Assembly: GCA_933228675.1 (NCBI GenBank)
Contig: OW121743.1
Location: 87,576,768 to 87,640,767 of the forward strand
Source: Stomorhina lunata
Lineage: Eukaryota > Arthropoda > Insecta > Diptera > Rhiniidae
Reading direction: 5' to 3'
Length of the DNA: 64,000 nt
Part shown: piece by piece, positions 14,001 through 25,780 of the stretch
Layout of the letters: each line of letters opens with the position of its first letter
Position numbering within the stretch: the stretch's first letter is position 1
Program-made: the position numbers and the translations under genes
Notes under the pieces: model-generated
Told to the model about the DNA's origin: nothing
What the model saw: the letters and a program-made list of their open reading frames with translations, nothing else
The model's database searches: none

Positions 14001-15779
14001 TATGGCTATGGCTATGGCTATGGCTATGGCTATGGCTATGGCTATGGCTATGGCTATGGCTATGGCTATGGCTATGGCTATGGCTATGGCTATGGCTATG
14101 GCTATGGCTATGGCTATGGCTATGGCTATGGCTATGGCTATGGCTATGGCTATGGCTATGGCTATGGCTATGGCTATGGCTATGGCTATGGCTATGGCTA
14201 TGGCTATGGCTATGGCTATGGCTATGGCTATGGCTATGGCTATGGCTATGGCTATGGCTATGGCTATGGCTATGGCTATGGCTATGGCTATGGCTATGGC
14301 TATGGCTATGGCTATGGCTATGGCTATGGCTATGGCTATGGCTATGGCTATGGCTATGGCTATGGCTATGGCTATGGCTATGGCTATGGCTATGGCTATG
14401 GCTATGGCTATGGCTATGGCTATGGCTATGGCTATGGCTATGGCTATGGCTATGGCTATGGCTATGGCTATGGCTATGGCTATGGCTATGGCTATGGCTA
14501 TGGCTATGGCTATGGCTATGGCTATGGCTATGGCTATGGCTATGGCTATGGCTATGGCTATGGCTATGGCTATGGCTATGGCTATGGCTATGGCTATGGC
14601 TATGGCTATGGCTATGGCTATGGCTATGGCTATGGCTATGGCTATGGCTATGGCTATGGCTATGGCTATGGCTATGGCTATGGCTATGGCTATGGCTATG
14701 GCTATGGCTATGGCTATGGCTATGGCTATGGCTATGGCTATGGCTATGGCTATGGCTATGGCTATGGCTATGGCTATGGCTATGGCTATGGCTATGGCTA
14801 TGGCTATGGCTATGGCTATGGCTATGGCTATGGCTATGGCTATGGCTATGGCTATGGCTATGGCTATGGCTATGGCTATGGCTATGGCTATGGCTATGGC
14901 TATGGCTATGGCTATGGCTATGGCTATGGCTATGGCTATGGCTATGGCTATGGCTATGGCTATGGCTATGGCTATGGCTATGGCTATGGCTATGGCTATG
15001 GCTATGGCTATGGCTATGGCTATGGCTATGGCTATGGCTATGGCTATGGCTATGGCTATGGCTATGGCTATGGCTATGGCTATGGCTATGGCTATGGCTA
15101 TGGCTATGGCTATGGCTATGGCTATGGCTATGGCTATGGCTATGGCTATGGCTATGGCTATGGCTATGGCTATGGCTATGGCTATGGCTATGGCTATGGC
15201 TATGGCTATGGCTATGGCTATGGCTATGGCTATGGCTATGGCTATGGCTATGGCTATGGCTATGGCTATGGCTATGGCTATGGCTATGGCTATGGCTATG
15301 GCTATGGCTATGGCTATGGCTATGGCTATGGCTATGGCTATGGCTATGGCTATGGCTATGGCTATGGCTATGGCTATGGCTATGGCTATGGCTATGGCTA
15401 TGGCTATGGCTATGGCTATGGCTATGGCTATGGCTATGGCTATGGCTATGGCTATGGCTATGGCTATGGCTATGGCTATGGCTATGGCTATGGCTATGGC
15501 TATGGCTATGGCTATGGCTATGGCTATGGCTATGGCTATGGCTATGGCTATGGCTATGGCTATGGCTATGGCTATGGCTATGGCTATGGCTATGGCTATG
15601 GCTATGGCTATGGCTATGGCTATGGCTATGGCTATGGCTATGGCTATGGCTATGGCTATGGCTATGGCTATGGCTATGGCTATGGCTATGGCTATGGCTA
15701 TGGCTATGGCTATGGCTATGGCTATGGCTATGGCTATGGCTATGGCTATGGCTATGGCTATGGCTATGGCTATGGCTAT
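11070..15779. repeat. Pure (GGCTAT)785 hexanucleotide array, 4.7 kb
   Basis: Reading every row, the unit GGCTAT repeats without a visible interruption for 4710 bases, exactly 785 copies. All three forward frames are open (Leu-Trp, Ala-Met and Gly-Tyr dipeptides), which creates apparent proteins of about 1580 residues at 11033-15781 and 11068-15810. These are artefacts of a hexamer without stop codons in that strand; the complement has TAG every six bases in one frame. The unit differs by one base (A to G) from the GACTAT hexamers on both sides, so it probably arose by expansion of a variant within that array. Copy number may be shaped by assembly. Confidence 0.99.
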
Positions 15780-15935
15780 GACATTGACTATGACTTTGAC
15801 TATTGCTTGAAGTATGACTTAAACTGTGACTATGACTTTGACTTCGAGTTTGACTTCGACTTTTACTATAGCTCCGATTGAGACTATGACGTTGAATATG
15901 ACTTTGATCATGACTTTCATTTTGGTATTCTTTAT
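15780..15935. repeat. Degenerate GACTTT/GACTAT hexamers, right flank of GGCTAT array
   Basis: About 25 degenerate hexamers of the GACTWT family in the same strand orientation as the arrays at 7955, 10515 and 17860. They fade into unique sequence after about 15935. Confidence 0.85.
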
Positions 15936-17859
15936 AGTTTTTTTAAAGGTTTTAACTTTTTTCCCATTACAAATCTTAAAATCTCATAAAATATATAAAG
16001 TTTAAAATAAGTTAAAAGTTTTATCCCGAAATGCAAAGCTACTGTTTAGCAAAATTTCTTTAGAAAAACAAAAACTCACGACTTAAAATCTCTCATATCA
16101 CAGGAAATATTAAAAATACGTTACACATTTAAATTCAATAAATGCACGAATTCTTTGAATAGAAATGAAGCGAAAACGAGAAAAAAAGCAAATGTAAAAT
16201 GTTGCAAGTTAATATATTTAAGTACGAGTAGTATGCAACTATTTATGTGTATATGGGTGACATTAATAAAATTATTATGTTTCGCCAAGAAACATAAACG
16301 ACAAAGTCTTAAATTGCAAATAATAAATGAAAACTTTTACTGCCAAACGTAGCCGTGCATTACTTATGGCAACTTATTTTCATATTTTTTCATGTAAAAC
16401 ATAGAAAAAAGATTTCGAACAGAAAAATTTTACTCATAAATTGAATTTTGCTTTATATTGGCGGCGCTTATGTAAATTGTTTGTGCCTTGGGAAGGAAAA
16501 AAAATATAAAAAATCATGACCATAACTTTGAAATGAATAAGTAAAATTGTAGTACATATTTAAATAGCTACTAACATAAGTAGCAAAACTATAAAGATTC
16601 GGGATATGATGTAAAAAAAATTTAAATAGATTTAAAATTATTACTAAGGTTTAGTTAAAATAAAGTAAAAGTTACCTGAAGAACGATAATATTTAATGTT
16701 GTTACTTTAACTGCTGCAGACCTTGGTCTCATGGCTATAAATGTTATGGAAATTGATTATTTTTAATAGAGTCTTTGGAAGTACGTAGCAATAAATATAT
16801 TGCATGCTGTGGTTTCGGACCATTTTTGCTCTGGATACCTAGTAAATGTTAGTTTAATAAAAAAATACGAACAATCGATATTAATTTCCCATGTCGTTTA
16901 AAGAAGCAGTTTTACTGAAATACTTTCTGAATGATTCCTAGAATAACTTGGCATAAAATAAAGGCAAAGTCATAACTACTATAATTTGAAGAAACTAAAA
17001 AATGATTACAAGCATCTGATCTATACATTGATTTGCCGTATGGTCGTTTTGAAAAGTCCCATAAAAAAGAGTAAATTTTAAATTTTCTATCAAATATTTA
17101 TTTTAAGCATATTTCTCATTTGTTTTTAAAACTATCTTGCATATTTTATATTTTGTAGTTAAATTGCTTAAGATTTTATGGTTCAAATGCTACGAACGAA
17201 TCCCTTATTTACCTACGAACGAGTCAGTCCCTTAATGAACTTGTTGTTATTTTTGCTCATTGGCCCAGTCGGATTCGTTTTAGTGCGAAAATAATTTACT
17301 GAAAATAATAAACTTTTGAGAAAACAAAACACAGAAAAAACTGACAAACAATAGCTAAAATAAATAAAATTTAAGAATGAAAAAATAATAATAAAAACAT
17401 TTTTATGAGGAATAAGCAAGACAAAACAACAACAAAAAGATAAAAAGGTCAAAATACTATTTTCGTTTCTTAATGAAAACGAAAGATACAGGAAATCATT
17501 AAGTGTTTTTATGTTGTTCCTGTTGTTTTCTTCTTTTAGTGCAAAATTATTGCCAAGGGATCCTGGTAAAGTCCTTATTGAGAGTTTTTTTGTTTGAAAG
17601 AAACAGCAAGAATGATTGAGCTAACAAAAGGAGTTGTCGAGGTGGTCCTTTAATTTAAAGAACATTTATTTTTTGTGTTTATCAAGATTTTAAAATTTAT
17701 TGTTTGAATAATTTTTTAAAACTTTTTGAATGAAAAGAATCCTGTAGGACTAAACTAAAAGATATTATTATGAAATATTTTGTTTAACAAGTGTTTAGCC
17801 TACAGAAATGGGCTACATTATGTCAGGACTTTATGCTCTATGATATATAATGATTACAA
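15936..17859. other. AT-rich spacer with one dispersed-repeat fragment
   Basis: No gene is supported; the frames at 16155-16352 and 17213-17452 are low-complexity. At 17019-17095 there is a diverged copy of a dispersed sequence (core TATGGTCGTTTTGAAAA) that recurs at 37050-37172 and, inverted, at 54105-54235. Confidence 0.5.
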
Positions 17860-18245
17860 CTTTCTCTATGACTTCGACTGTGCATTGGAATTGGCTACGA
17901 TTTTGACTATAATTTTGGCATCTATTTTGGCTTTGGCTGGACTATGGATTTGACTGTATTTTTGGCTATGAGTATGAGTCGGACTATGACTTGGAATATG
18001 ACCTTGACTTTAAATATGATTATGGCTTTGACTATGTCTATGTCTTCATCTATGTCTATGTCTACTTCTATATCTATTTCTATGTCTATGACTTTGACAA
18101 CGGCTATGACTACGACTTTGACTGTGACTATGACTATGACCATGACTATGACTTTGACTATAACTATGACTTTAACTAAGACTATGATAATAACTTTGAC
18201 TTTTACTATGATTATGACTGTGACTTTATCTCTGACTATGACTTT
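17860..18245. repeat. Degenerate GACTWT hexamer array
   Basis: Hexamers GACTTT, GACTAT and GTCTAT in tandem, many mutated. The patch near 18030-18090 is TCTATG-rich. Open frames on both strands (Met-Thr-Leu and Asp-Tyr-Asp peptides at 17944-18294 and 17922-18143) come from the repeat and are not genes. Confidence 0.85.
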
Positions 18246-18454
18246 AACTGGTATAATTTATATAAAACAACTTTTGCGTTTGAATAGATCATAAACTATA
18301 AATTTTAGGATACATAACTATTTCTGAAACAGGGTAAATGGTTATATATCTTACCAATATAAAGTTTCACTGAAACTTTAAATTCATATTATGCTAATTT
18401 TAGAGTGTCTTTTAAGTTCGAAAACAACGCAACATAATGCGATAACAAACAAGT

Positions 18455-19236
18455 AAGAAAGTGCTATAGTCGGTCAAGCCCGACCATACGATACCCTTCA
18501 CCACTAAGGTCAAAGGTGTTATTTTTCCTGTATAAAGACTAATATTTGCTAAATTTTGCCATAATACAAACATTTTCTCAAAACGTATATATTTAAGCTG
18601 TTTCCGTCATTTGGACTTATACGAGAGCTAGGGTCAAATGTGGACAGACTATTCGAAATTTAGCAAATTGATTACTGTTGTTACCAAAATTATGTGTGCA
18701 AAAAATAAACTTAAAATTCTCATTATCTTCGGATTTATGAGCGTTTTAGTGCGTTTTGAGAAAAGAGTTTGTATAGGAGCTATGGTCAAATGTGGACCGA
18801 TTTCAACGAAATTTGGTACAGTGATTTAGGTTTACATTAGCAGTATTTGTTAAAAATTTCATGAAAAAATATTGATATTTGTGGCCAATATATCAATTCC
18901 GGGAAGTGGGACCTATGGGAGGTACCATAAATAATTGACCGATTTTGACGAATTTCAATAGCCATGGTCCCATTATCAAAAAAAAACGATCTGTGTCAAA
19001 TTTCACCAAATTATCTTTAGAATTGGGACCTGTAGTTTGATTACAAGGTTTATATGGGGGTCCAGCCAGCCAGCCAGCCAGACGGACGGACGGACATCGC
19101 TAAATCGACTCAGATAGTGATTCTAAGCCTATTGGTATACTAAAAGGCAGGTCTAAGCCAAATATTTCTATGGATTACATACATCAGCACAAACTTATAA
19201 TACCCTTTCCAACTATGGTGGTGAAGGGTATAAAAA
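18455..19236 (+). mobile_element. Dispersed non-autonomous element, copy 1 (Helentron/DINE-like candidate)
   Basis: The element begins near CAAGTAAGAAAGTGCTATAG. It carries ATACCCTTCACCAC about 35 bases inside the left end, and the exact reverse complement GTGGTGAAGGGTAT close to the right end. Just before the right end, ATACCCTTTCC can also pair with GGTGAAGGGTAT, giving a terminal hairpin. The interior has a GCCA/GACG microsatellite (about 19061-19095). Compared with copy 2 (46936-47541) it has an extra ~152-bp segment bordered by two copies of GAGCTAKGGTCAAATGTGGA (18625 and 18777). No coding capacity. The class is uncertain: subterminal inverted repeats plus a 3' hairpin suggest a Helentron/DINE type, but no diagnostic terminus was proven. 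Confidence 0.75.
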
Positions 19237-19956
19237 CTGTTAGGGTTTCGTGGATGTTTTCGGGTACTCCGACAACAGTAATATATACGACGTAAAACAA
19301 GGCAAATATTCGAAATTTCGTTATTTGTTTTAAGCAAGTCCGTCTCCAGCTAATTAAAGTGACACAAAAGTTTCTATAAATAAGATTTTGTCAACTGCAG
19401 CACTTCTCATTTAAACGCAGTCATCCTTAAAAGACATGATTTTTTTTGACTTTAATTGTACTGTATGTATTATAATGACCAATTAATAAGTTATTTATTT
19501 TGCTCATTTCTTTGCTAAAAGTCAGTCTGTCTTTCAGTTTAGTTTTCCGAAAAAATACCTTACATTTTTTTTCCAGCTTTAGTGTTTTCTTATGTTTCAT
19601 TTAATTGCCACAATTAAGACTTTTTCTCTTATATTATTTTTTCTTTTATTTTCTTATAAATAAATTATAACGCCCAGGTAAGTTTTTGTTTCATTTGATG
19701 TTGCTAACTCGTGTTGTTAATTGTTAAAATTAAGTTAATATTTTAACTGAAAAAAAACAACTTGAGAAAAAGACATTTCTCAAGTTAATTTATAGCACCT
19801 CTTACTTGTTAGCAGAAATAATTAATGGTGAGGATTTTTTTCAAGTTTTTACTGTGATAATGAAATTTTGGCAAATATACGAAAAATTTGTGATAAAATA
19901 GTATGAGTTGCTTTACAAAAAGTCTAATATTTTGCGATCCCTCCCAGCATGGAGGG
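19237..19956. other. AT-rich spacer
   Basis: No gene was seen. A perfect short hairpin GATCCCTCC/GGAGGGATC with a 6-base loop lies at about 19938-19961, immediately outside the conserved end B of the next element and possibly part of it. Confidence 0.4.
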
Positions 19957-21808
19957 ATCAGGTATAGGCAGCCCATACCACCAGAAGCCGAAGGCATTTT
20001 ACAGTATTCTTTAGTATCACGATCATTGATGAAGCTCGTGAAAATAAGTATGAAAAGAATTCAGTTGAGATTTGGATTTGAGCAAAGTGCCACTTTGTTA
20101 AGAAAGTACAAAAACAAAATATACACGAAACAAAATCCAATTACAGTAACAAAATAAACGGCCTGAGAGAACAAAGAAATGTAATCTCGAACATTGTTGC
20201 CAAGACACTATAATTTCTATTAACATTTTTTTAAATAAAAGTAACCGAATTGGGAATATTTTTCGAAACAGAAATAAATTACAATTTTATATTTTTTTGA
20301 TCAAAAATGTATTTTTGATACAAACATTTTTTTTAGAAAAATATCTGATAAAAATATTTTTCTTTGGAAACTTTGTCGATAAAAATATTGCTTATAGAAA
20401 AATTTTTGATAACAAAATTTTCTATAGAAAAATTTTTAATAACAAAATTTTCTATAGAAAAATTCTTGATTAAAAAATTTCCTATCGAAAATTTTTTGAA
20501 AAAAAAAATTTCTATAGAAAAATTAAAAAACAAAAATTCTATAAAAAAATTTTTGATAAAAAAATTTTCTATAGAAAAAGTTTTAAAAGAAAAATTTTTG
20601 ATAAAAATTTTTTATAGAAAAATTTTTGATTTTTTCTTTGGAAAATTTCTCGATAAAAATTATCTTTATAGAAAATTTTTCGATAAATATATTTTTCTGT
20701 GAAAATTTTCCATAAAAATATTTTTCTATCGAAATTTTTATAAAAAAAGTTTTGATAATAAAATTTTCTATACAAAAATTTTTGATAAAAAAATTTTCTA
20801 TAGGAAAATTTTTGATAAACAATTTTCTATAGAAAAATTTTTGATAAAAAAAATTTTCTAACGAAAAATTTTTGATAAAAAAATTTTCTTTAAAAAATTT
20901 TTGATAAAAAAATTTTCTTTAAAAAATTTTTGATAAAAAAAATTTTCTATAGAAAAATTTTTGATAGAAAAATTTTTAATAAAAAAAACCTTTGATAAAA
21001 AAATTTTCTATAAAAAAAATTTTCTATAGAAAAATTTTCTATAGAAAAATTTTCTATAGAAAAATTTTCTATAAAAAAAATTTCTATAGAATGTATTTAC
21101 TACAGAAAAATTTGTAATAAAAATGATTTCATAGAAATGTTTTGATAGAAAATTTTCGATAAATATATTTTTCTATAGAAAAATTTTTGATAAAAAAATT
21201 TTCTATAGATAAATTTTCAATAAAAAAAAATTTTTATAGAAAAATTTTCTATAAAAAAATTTTTGATAAAAAAATTTAAAAATATAGAAACATTTTTGAT
21301 AAAAAAATTTTCTGTAGATAAGTTTTCAATAAAAAAAATTTTATAGAAAAATTTTTGTTAAAAAAATTTTCTTTAGAAAAATTTACTGATTAAAAAAAAT
21401 TCTATAGAAAAATTTTTGATAAAAAAATTTTCTATAGAAAAATTTATGATAAAAAAATTTTCTATAGAAAAATTTATGATTAAAAAAATTTTCTATAGAA
21501 AAATTTATGATAAAAAAATTTTCTATAGAAAAATTTATGATAAAAAAATTTTATAGAAAATTTTTTGATAAAAAACATTTTATAGAAAAATTTTTGATAA
21601 AAAAAATTTTATAGAAAAATTTTTGATAAAAAAATTTTCTATAGAAAAATTCTTAATAAAAATGTTTTATGTACAAACATTTTTAATAAAAATGTTAAAT
21701 AGATCATTTTTCGATAAAAGTATTAGAAAAAAATGAGTAGAAAAACGGCAACTCTGTCAACGATTATTTTGTTCTGTTCTCTTTGTGCCGACCTCTGACT
21801 ATAATCCA
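19957..21808 (-). mobile_element. Composite mobile element carrying a CTATAG array (complete copy, inverted)
   Basis: On the minus strand the order is end A (21733-21808), a CTATAG minisatellite (20290-21720), then end B (19957-20215). End A contains CAGAGGTCGGCA and AGAGTTGCCGTTTTT. End B ends in GGCTTCTGGTGGTATGGGCT and contains GATCGTGATA. The same end A precedes arrays at 37288 and 51814. The same end B borders arrays at 33925-34205, 35068-35105 and 39250-39345. The array unit is about 30 bp (CTATAG, then AAAAATTTTTGATAAAA), partly degenerate. There is no coding capacity; short frames follow the repeat. The element class is unknown. End B includes a short hairpin (GGTATAGG/CCCATACC), which is compatible with a Helitron-like or foldback element but proves neither. 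Confidence 0.6.
20290..21720. repeat. CTATAG minisatellite, GATAAA-linker type (plus orientation)
   Basis: Units of about 28-31 bp combine CTATAGAAAAATTTTT with GATAAAAAAATTTT and have many indels. Open frames on either strand rich in Lys, Phe and Ile come from this unit. Confidence 0.93.
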
Positions 21809-23394
21809 TTTTTGAGAAAAGAATAACAAAAATTGAAGAGATGCTTTATTTATGTTTTGAAAAAAAATTGTAAAAATGAACTTTGGACCGCCACAAAATC
21901 CTAACCAAAGCTAAATTGAAAATTTTAAAGAACTCTAAAATTGTATGAGTGTAAGGAATTTATGTACAAAATTTTATCAAAATCAGAAATGGTAGAGTAA
22001 AATTCGAGTTTTTCGTTTGAAAAATTTTGATTTCACCCTATAAGAACTTGCGGGCCCCCCTAATATAATATGAGATATAGAAATTGAATAATGCGTGGGT
22101 TGACTGCTAGCGCCATCTGTTGCAGCTAAAGGTTTAATTTTTAAATTCAATGCCATATTCACATCTATTAGAATATAAAATTTGTAAAAATTATTTTAAA
22201 GTTACCATTTCCAACTGTGTTAGTTATTTTCAATTAAAGCCTCATTAAATGCTTCACAATTAATCATTTATTTCTCTACACAAACCCATCTTTAACATTT
22301 AAAGTGCAATTGTTGCACTTTGCCATTGATTTTCAATGGAACAAAGTTTTGGGAAAAAATCCAAAACCATCATAAATCATTAATCAAAATATTTTTGGAA
22401 TGAAGAATGAAAAAAAATACCTTTCAATAACAATGAAATAAGAAAAATTTACATTTTTTATTTCTCATCAACACTTTTGGTGGCTAAAGTTTTGACTCAT
22501 AACCAGCAAATGTCATTTTAATGATTGACTATCGATAGGTATTCAAATGAAAATGAAAATCCACTGAACGAAAAGAAGAAAAATATATAAAACAATTCGT
22601 GAGTTATAGATATTTGGTTAATGATAATGAAGGAAGGAATTGTTGACTTAATAAATATTTAAATTAAGAGTTCACTTATGATTTATTACAAAAAAGCTTA
22701 AAAGGTTTGGATTATACTGAGATTACTACTTAAGAGCTTGGACCCAGCCTCATCATAAAAAACCCTATTATTAAAATGATGCAGTTGTGTGAAAATGCAT
22801 ATATGCATATAAGAGTATTTCAGTCGTATTTTTCCTTTAGTTAACAAATTTAACTAAGTTTTCATATTTTTCCATATTTTTCTTACAAACCACACGCTTG
22901 ACCCACATTTTTTCCCAACAGCTTACCCATTTTATTCATTCATTCATTGACACCATCCAACCAAACACCGAAAGATGGTTAGACAGACATACAAACATTC
23001 AGTTACACTATTAAATCTTTTGGGGGTATTTATTGTAGTTTAAGTTGGTTAAACACCTCCCATTGTTGCTGTTCTCAAGAATGTATTATTCTTAAAGTTT
23101 TGCTAAAGAATCATGTATAAAACTAGAAAAATTTCGAAACAAAAAAAAAAGTATTACGAACTATTGTTTTAAGTTTTTACAAGTCATTTTTAAAAGTATT
23201 TGAAATATTGCAAGAGATTTTTAACTGTTGTTGCTAAAGAGGGGAAGGATAGCATAGAAAAGTATTCTAGTTTACTTGTCCGTATTTTGGATATATTTTT
23301 GTAAGAGTTTTCCCGTTGCTTCTGAACTCAAAAAGTCTTATCTTGGTCATTATGACCAATATTATGTTCTAAGCAGAGACCGTAACTGATATAG
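21809..23394. other. AT-rich spacer
   Basis: No gene was seen. It holds a short GCGCCATCTGTTG string (about 22111-22123) that also occurs near 51725 and, with changes, near 60811. A CATT tetramer run lies near 22936. Confidence 0.5.
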
Positions 23395-23990
23395 CTCTTA
23401 TCGTAAAAGTCCGAAAATAAGGATAATGTTTTGACCTCTATATTTTCGACCAAAAATAAAAGTTATTTTTTCGCTTTTTTTCGGGTGGAAATAACAGTTA
23501 TTTTTTACTTTTATTTTTTAGCCGAATTTAAAGTTATTTTTGATTTTAATTTTTTTGTTAGTTTTGACTTTTATTTTTACAAGCAGAAATAAAAGTTATT
23601 TTCTTGAATTTTTCGGAGAAAGTAACAGTTATTTTTGGCTTTTTATTTTTTCGAACGGAAATAAAAGTTATTTTTGTTTTAATTTATGATGAATTTTTTA
23701 AGAAATATTATGAATTCATTATGAACTTAAACAAAAATAACTTTTATTTCTGCTTGAAAAAATAAAAGTCAAAAATAACTCTTATATTCACCGAAAAATT
23801 TAAATTCAAAAAATTACTTTTATTTCTGCTTTTAAAAATAAAAGTAAAAAATAACACATATTTCGGCTAGAAAAAATAAAAGTTAAATATAACTGTATTT
23901 TTCGCTCGAACAAATAAAAGTAAAAAATAACTTTCTTTTCAGATAGAAAAAGTAAATGTAAGAAATTTGCTCGAAAAAATAAAAATTAAA
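23395..23990. repeat. Foldback element built of ~35-bp AATAAAAGTTATTTTT repeats
   Basis: The left half (23440-23690) has units of roughly 33-39 bp containing ATAAAAGTTATTTTT and TTTATTTTTTCG. The right half (23730-23990) has the reverse complement (AAAAATAACTTTTAT, CGAAAAAATAAAAG). The two arms face each other around a unique centre near 23690-23720 (ATTATGAATTCATTATGAAC). Positions of AGTTA on the left are 23461, 23496, 23532, 23594, 23627 and 23666. This fits a foldback transposon or a head-to-head minisatellite. No coding capacity. Confidence 0.75.
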
Positions 23991-24169
23991 AATAGCTAAA
24001 TAAAGTTTCACATTTGAATGTGATTAATAAGGTTCAGCGTTGCACTATTGTAGTTTCGGCACAAACTGCGTCTATAGAATCACTCGATAGAAAGCCCTGG
24101 ACATTATGTTGCTTGTATTGCTTTTAGAATACTTTATATAGGGTAGGTACATGTATTCTACAATTAAAT
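23991..24169. other. Unique spacer
   Basis: No feature was recognised. Confidence 0.4.
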
Positions 24170-25260
24170 GAGTCGAGTTTCTCAAATCGAGATAACAAGG
24201 AGCTTCTAAAGTGCCGAAACTAATAAGTTTTCAAGGTTTGGGGCAAGGGTTAGATGACTTGACAAACTGTTTAATCAAGGAGACCGAAGGATTCGTGTCT
24301 GTTAAACCGAGAAAGTATTAAGGAACTCATTAGTTATACAAGTGAGATGTCTATATAGTCAGATAAATGCTTTTTAGAGAGTACGTTTTTGCATAGTCCA
24401 ATGTAGCCACTTAATTGCTAAATCTAATAGGTCGATATCTATTTAGGTCGGTGTTGGATGAATTGACTTACTATAAATACAAGGAGGTTTGGTTTGGTTT
24501 GGTTCAAAATCAGATTACTATATGGTCAAACAGTTACTTTTTATAGAGTATGTTAAAGCCAAGACAGGAAGGAGCTACTTAAGTGCTAAATATAATAGGT
24601 AGACATAAATTTCTGTCGGATTTAGATGGACTATTAAGACACGAAAGATGGGGGAGTCGTTTCTGAAAGTACTAAAGAACTGAATATAATAGATATTCTA
24701 GGATTTGGGTCAGGATTAGATGACTATATAGTCAGAGAGTAATTTTTTTAGAAAGTATGATAAAGTAGAGCCAGGAAGGAGCTACTAAAGTAAGTACTAA
24801 ATCTAATGGGTCGACATGGATTTAGGTCAGGGTAAGATGAATTGACTATAAAGTCAACCAAGCCGAAGGTGTCAGACTTTTAAAGACGAGAAGTTTCTAT
24901 AAAACTAAATATACATAAATGGTATTTCACTATTTGGGTAACCTTCAGATGACTATATAGTCAGAGAGATGTTTTTTAGAAAGTCTGTTTAAAACGAGAC
25001 AGAAAAGAGTTACAAAAGTACTACATCTAAGAGGTCGACATGGATATGGGACAAGGTTAGATTAATATAGTCAGATGACTACATAGTTAGAGGGTAGCCG
25101 AGACATGAAGGAGATGTTAAAGTACTGGTAGGAGATATTAAAGTATTGGTCTATTATTTGGGTTGGGGATGGGCTATAAGGCATGAAGGATAAAGTAGTC
25201 ATGTCTGTTAAAGCCGCTGAAGTGGAATATGATATCTATACAAGAATTTGGTTCGGCGTC
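24170..25260. repeat. Decayed long tandem repeat, unit about 170-225 bp
   Basis: The phrase TAGGTCGACATGGATTTAGG, with variation, recurs near 24428, 24597, 24808 and 25031. Between these, GACTATATAGTCAGAGAG and AGACAGGAAGGAGCTACT also recur in the same order. Spacing (169, 211, 223) is irregular, so this is an old array with indels. GACTATATAGTC is itself a perfect 12-bp palindrome repeated several times. Confidence 0.7.
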
Positions 25261-25469
25261 AATTCGTTGAATTAACGGAATATATAGCCAAGAAAATATT
25301 TTTAAAGCATTGATGAACATTTCATCAAACAATTGTTTGCAAGCAATGCCTCCGTTTTCTTATGCTCTTTAGTTAAGCCATTATTGTGATAAAATTTTGT
25401 TGTTTTTTCTTCCAGATACACTGCGAGATGTTGTGATGTTATATGAGATTATTTTAATGCTAAATATTT

Positions 25470-25635
25470 AATTCAGTTTTTATATAAAAAAAATCAGTTT
25501 TTCATTAAAAAAAAATCAGTTTTTCTATGGAAAAAAAAGTTGTTCTATGCAAACAATAAGTTTTTCTATAGAAAGAATAAGTTTTTCTGTAGAAAAGATA
25601 AGTTTTCTATAGAAAAAAAAATTTTTTTGATACAG
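25470..25635. repeat. Small diverged CTATAG array
   Basis: Several units of AAGTTTTTCTATAGAAA alternate with CAGTTTTTCTATGGAAA at a period near 25-28 bp. It is a short outlier of the CTATAG family with a different linker (AATAAG). Confidence 0.7.
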
Positions 25636-25780
25636 ATATAAAAGCTCCTAAAATATGGTAGATTTATACTGATATCAAGTTTTGGATTAAGGCGGAAATC
25701 ACATACATATATCTGGTGTAGTTGGAGGCAAATTGTATATAAAAAGTATTATCAAAACTTTGATAGGAGCTTTTATAGGA
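25636..25780. mobile_element. Possible small inverted-repeat element
   Basis: TATAAAAGCTCCT (about 25636-25648) is matched by its exact complement AGGAGCTTTTATA (about 25767-25779). This gives a 145-bp segment with 13-14-bp inverted ends, directly next to a CTATAG array. No target duplication was identified. Confidence 0.35.

Noticed and set aside
11033..15810. Two apparent proteins of about 1580 residues (Leu-Trp and Ala-Met repeats)
   Set aside because: They are open only because GGCTAT contains no stop in the forward strand; all three frames are open and nothing else supports coding.
18638..18829. 63-residue frame
   Set aside because: It lies inside the dispersed element, in the ~152-bp module absent from the second copy.
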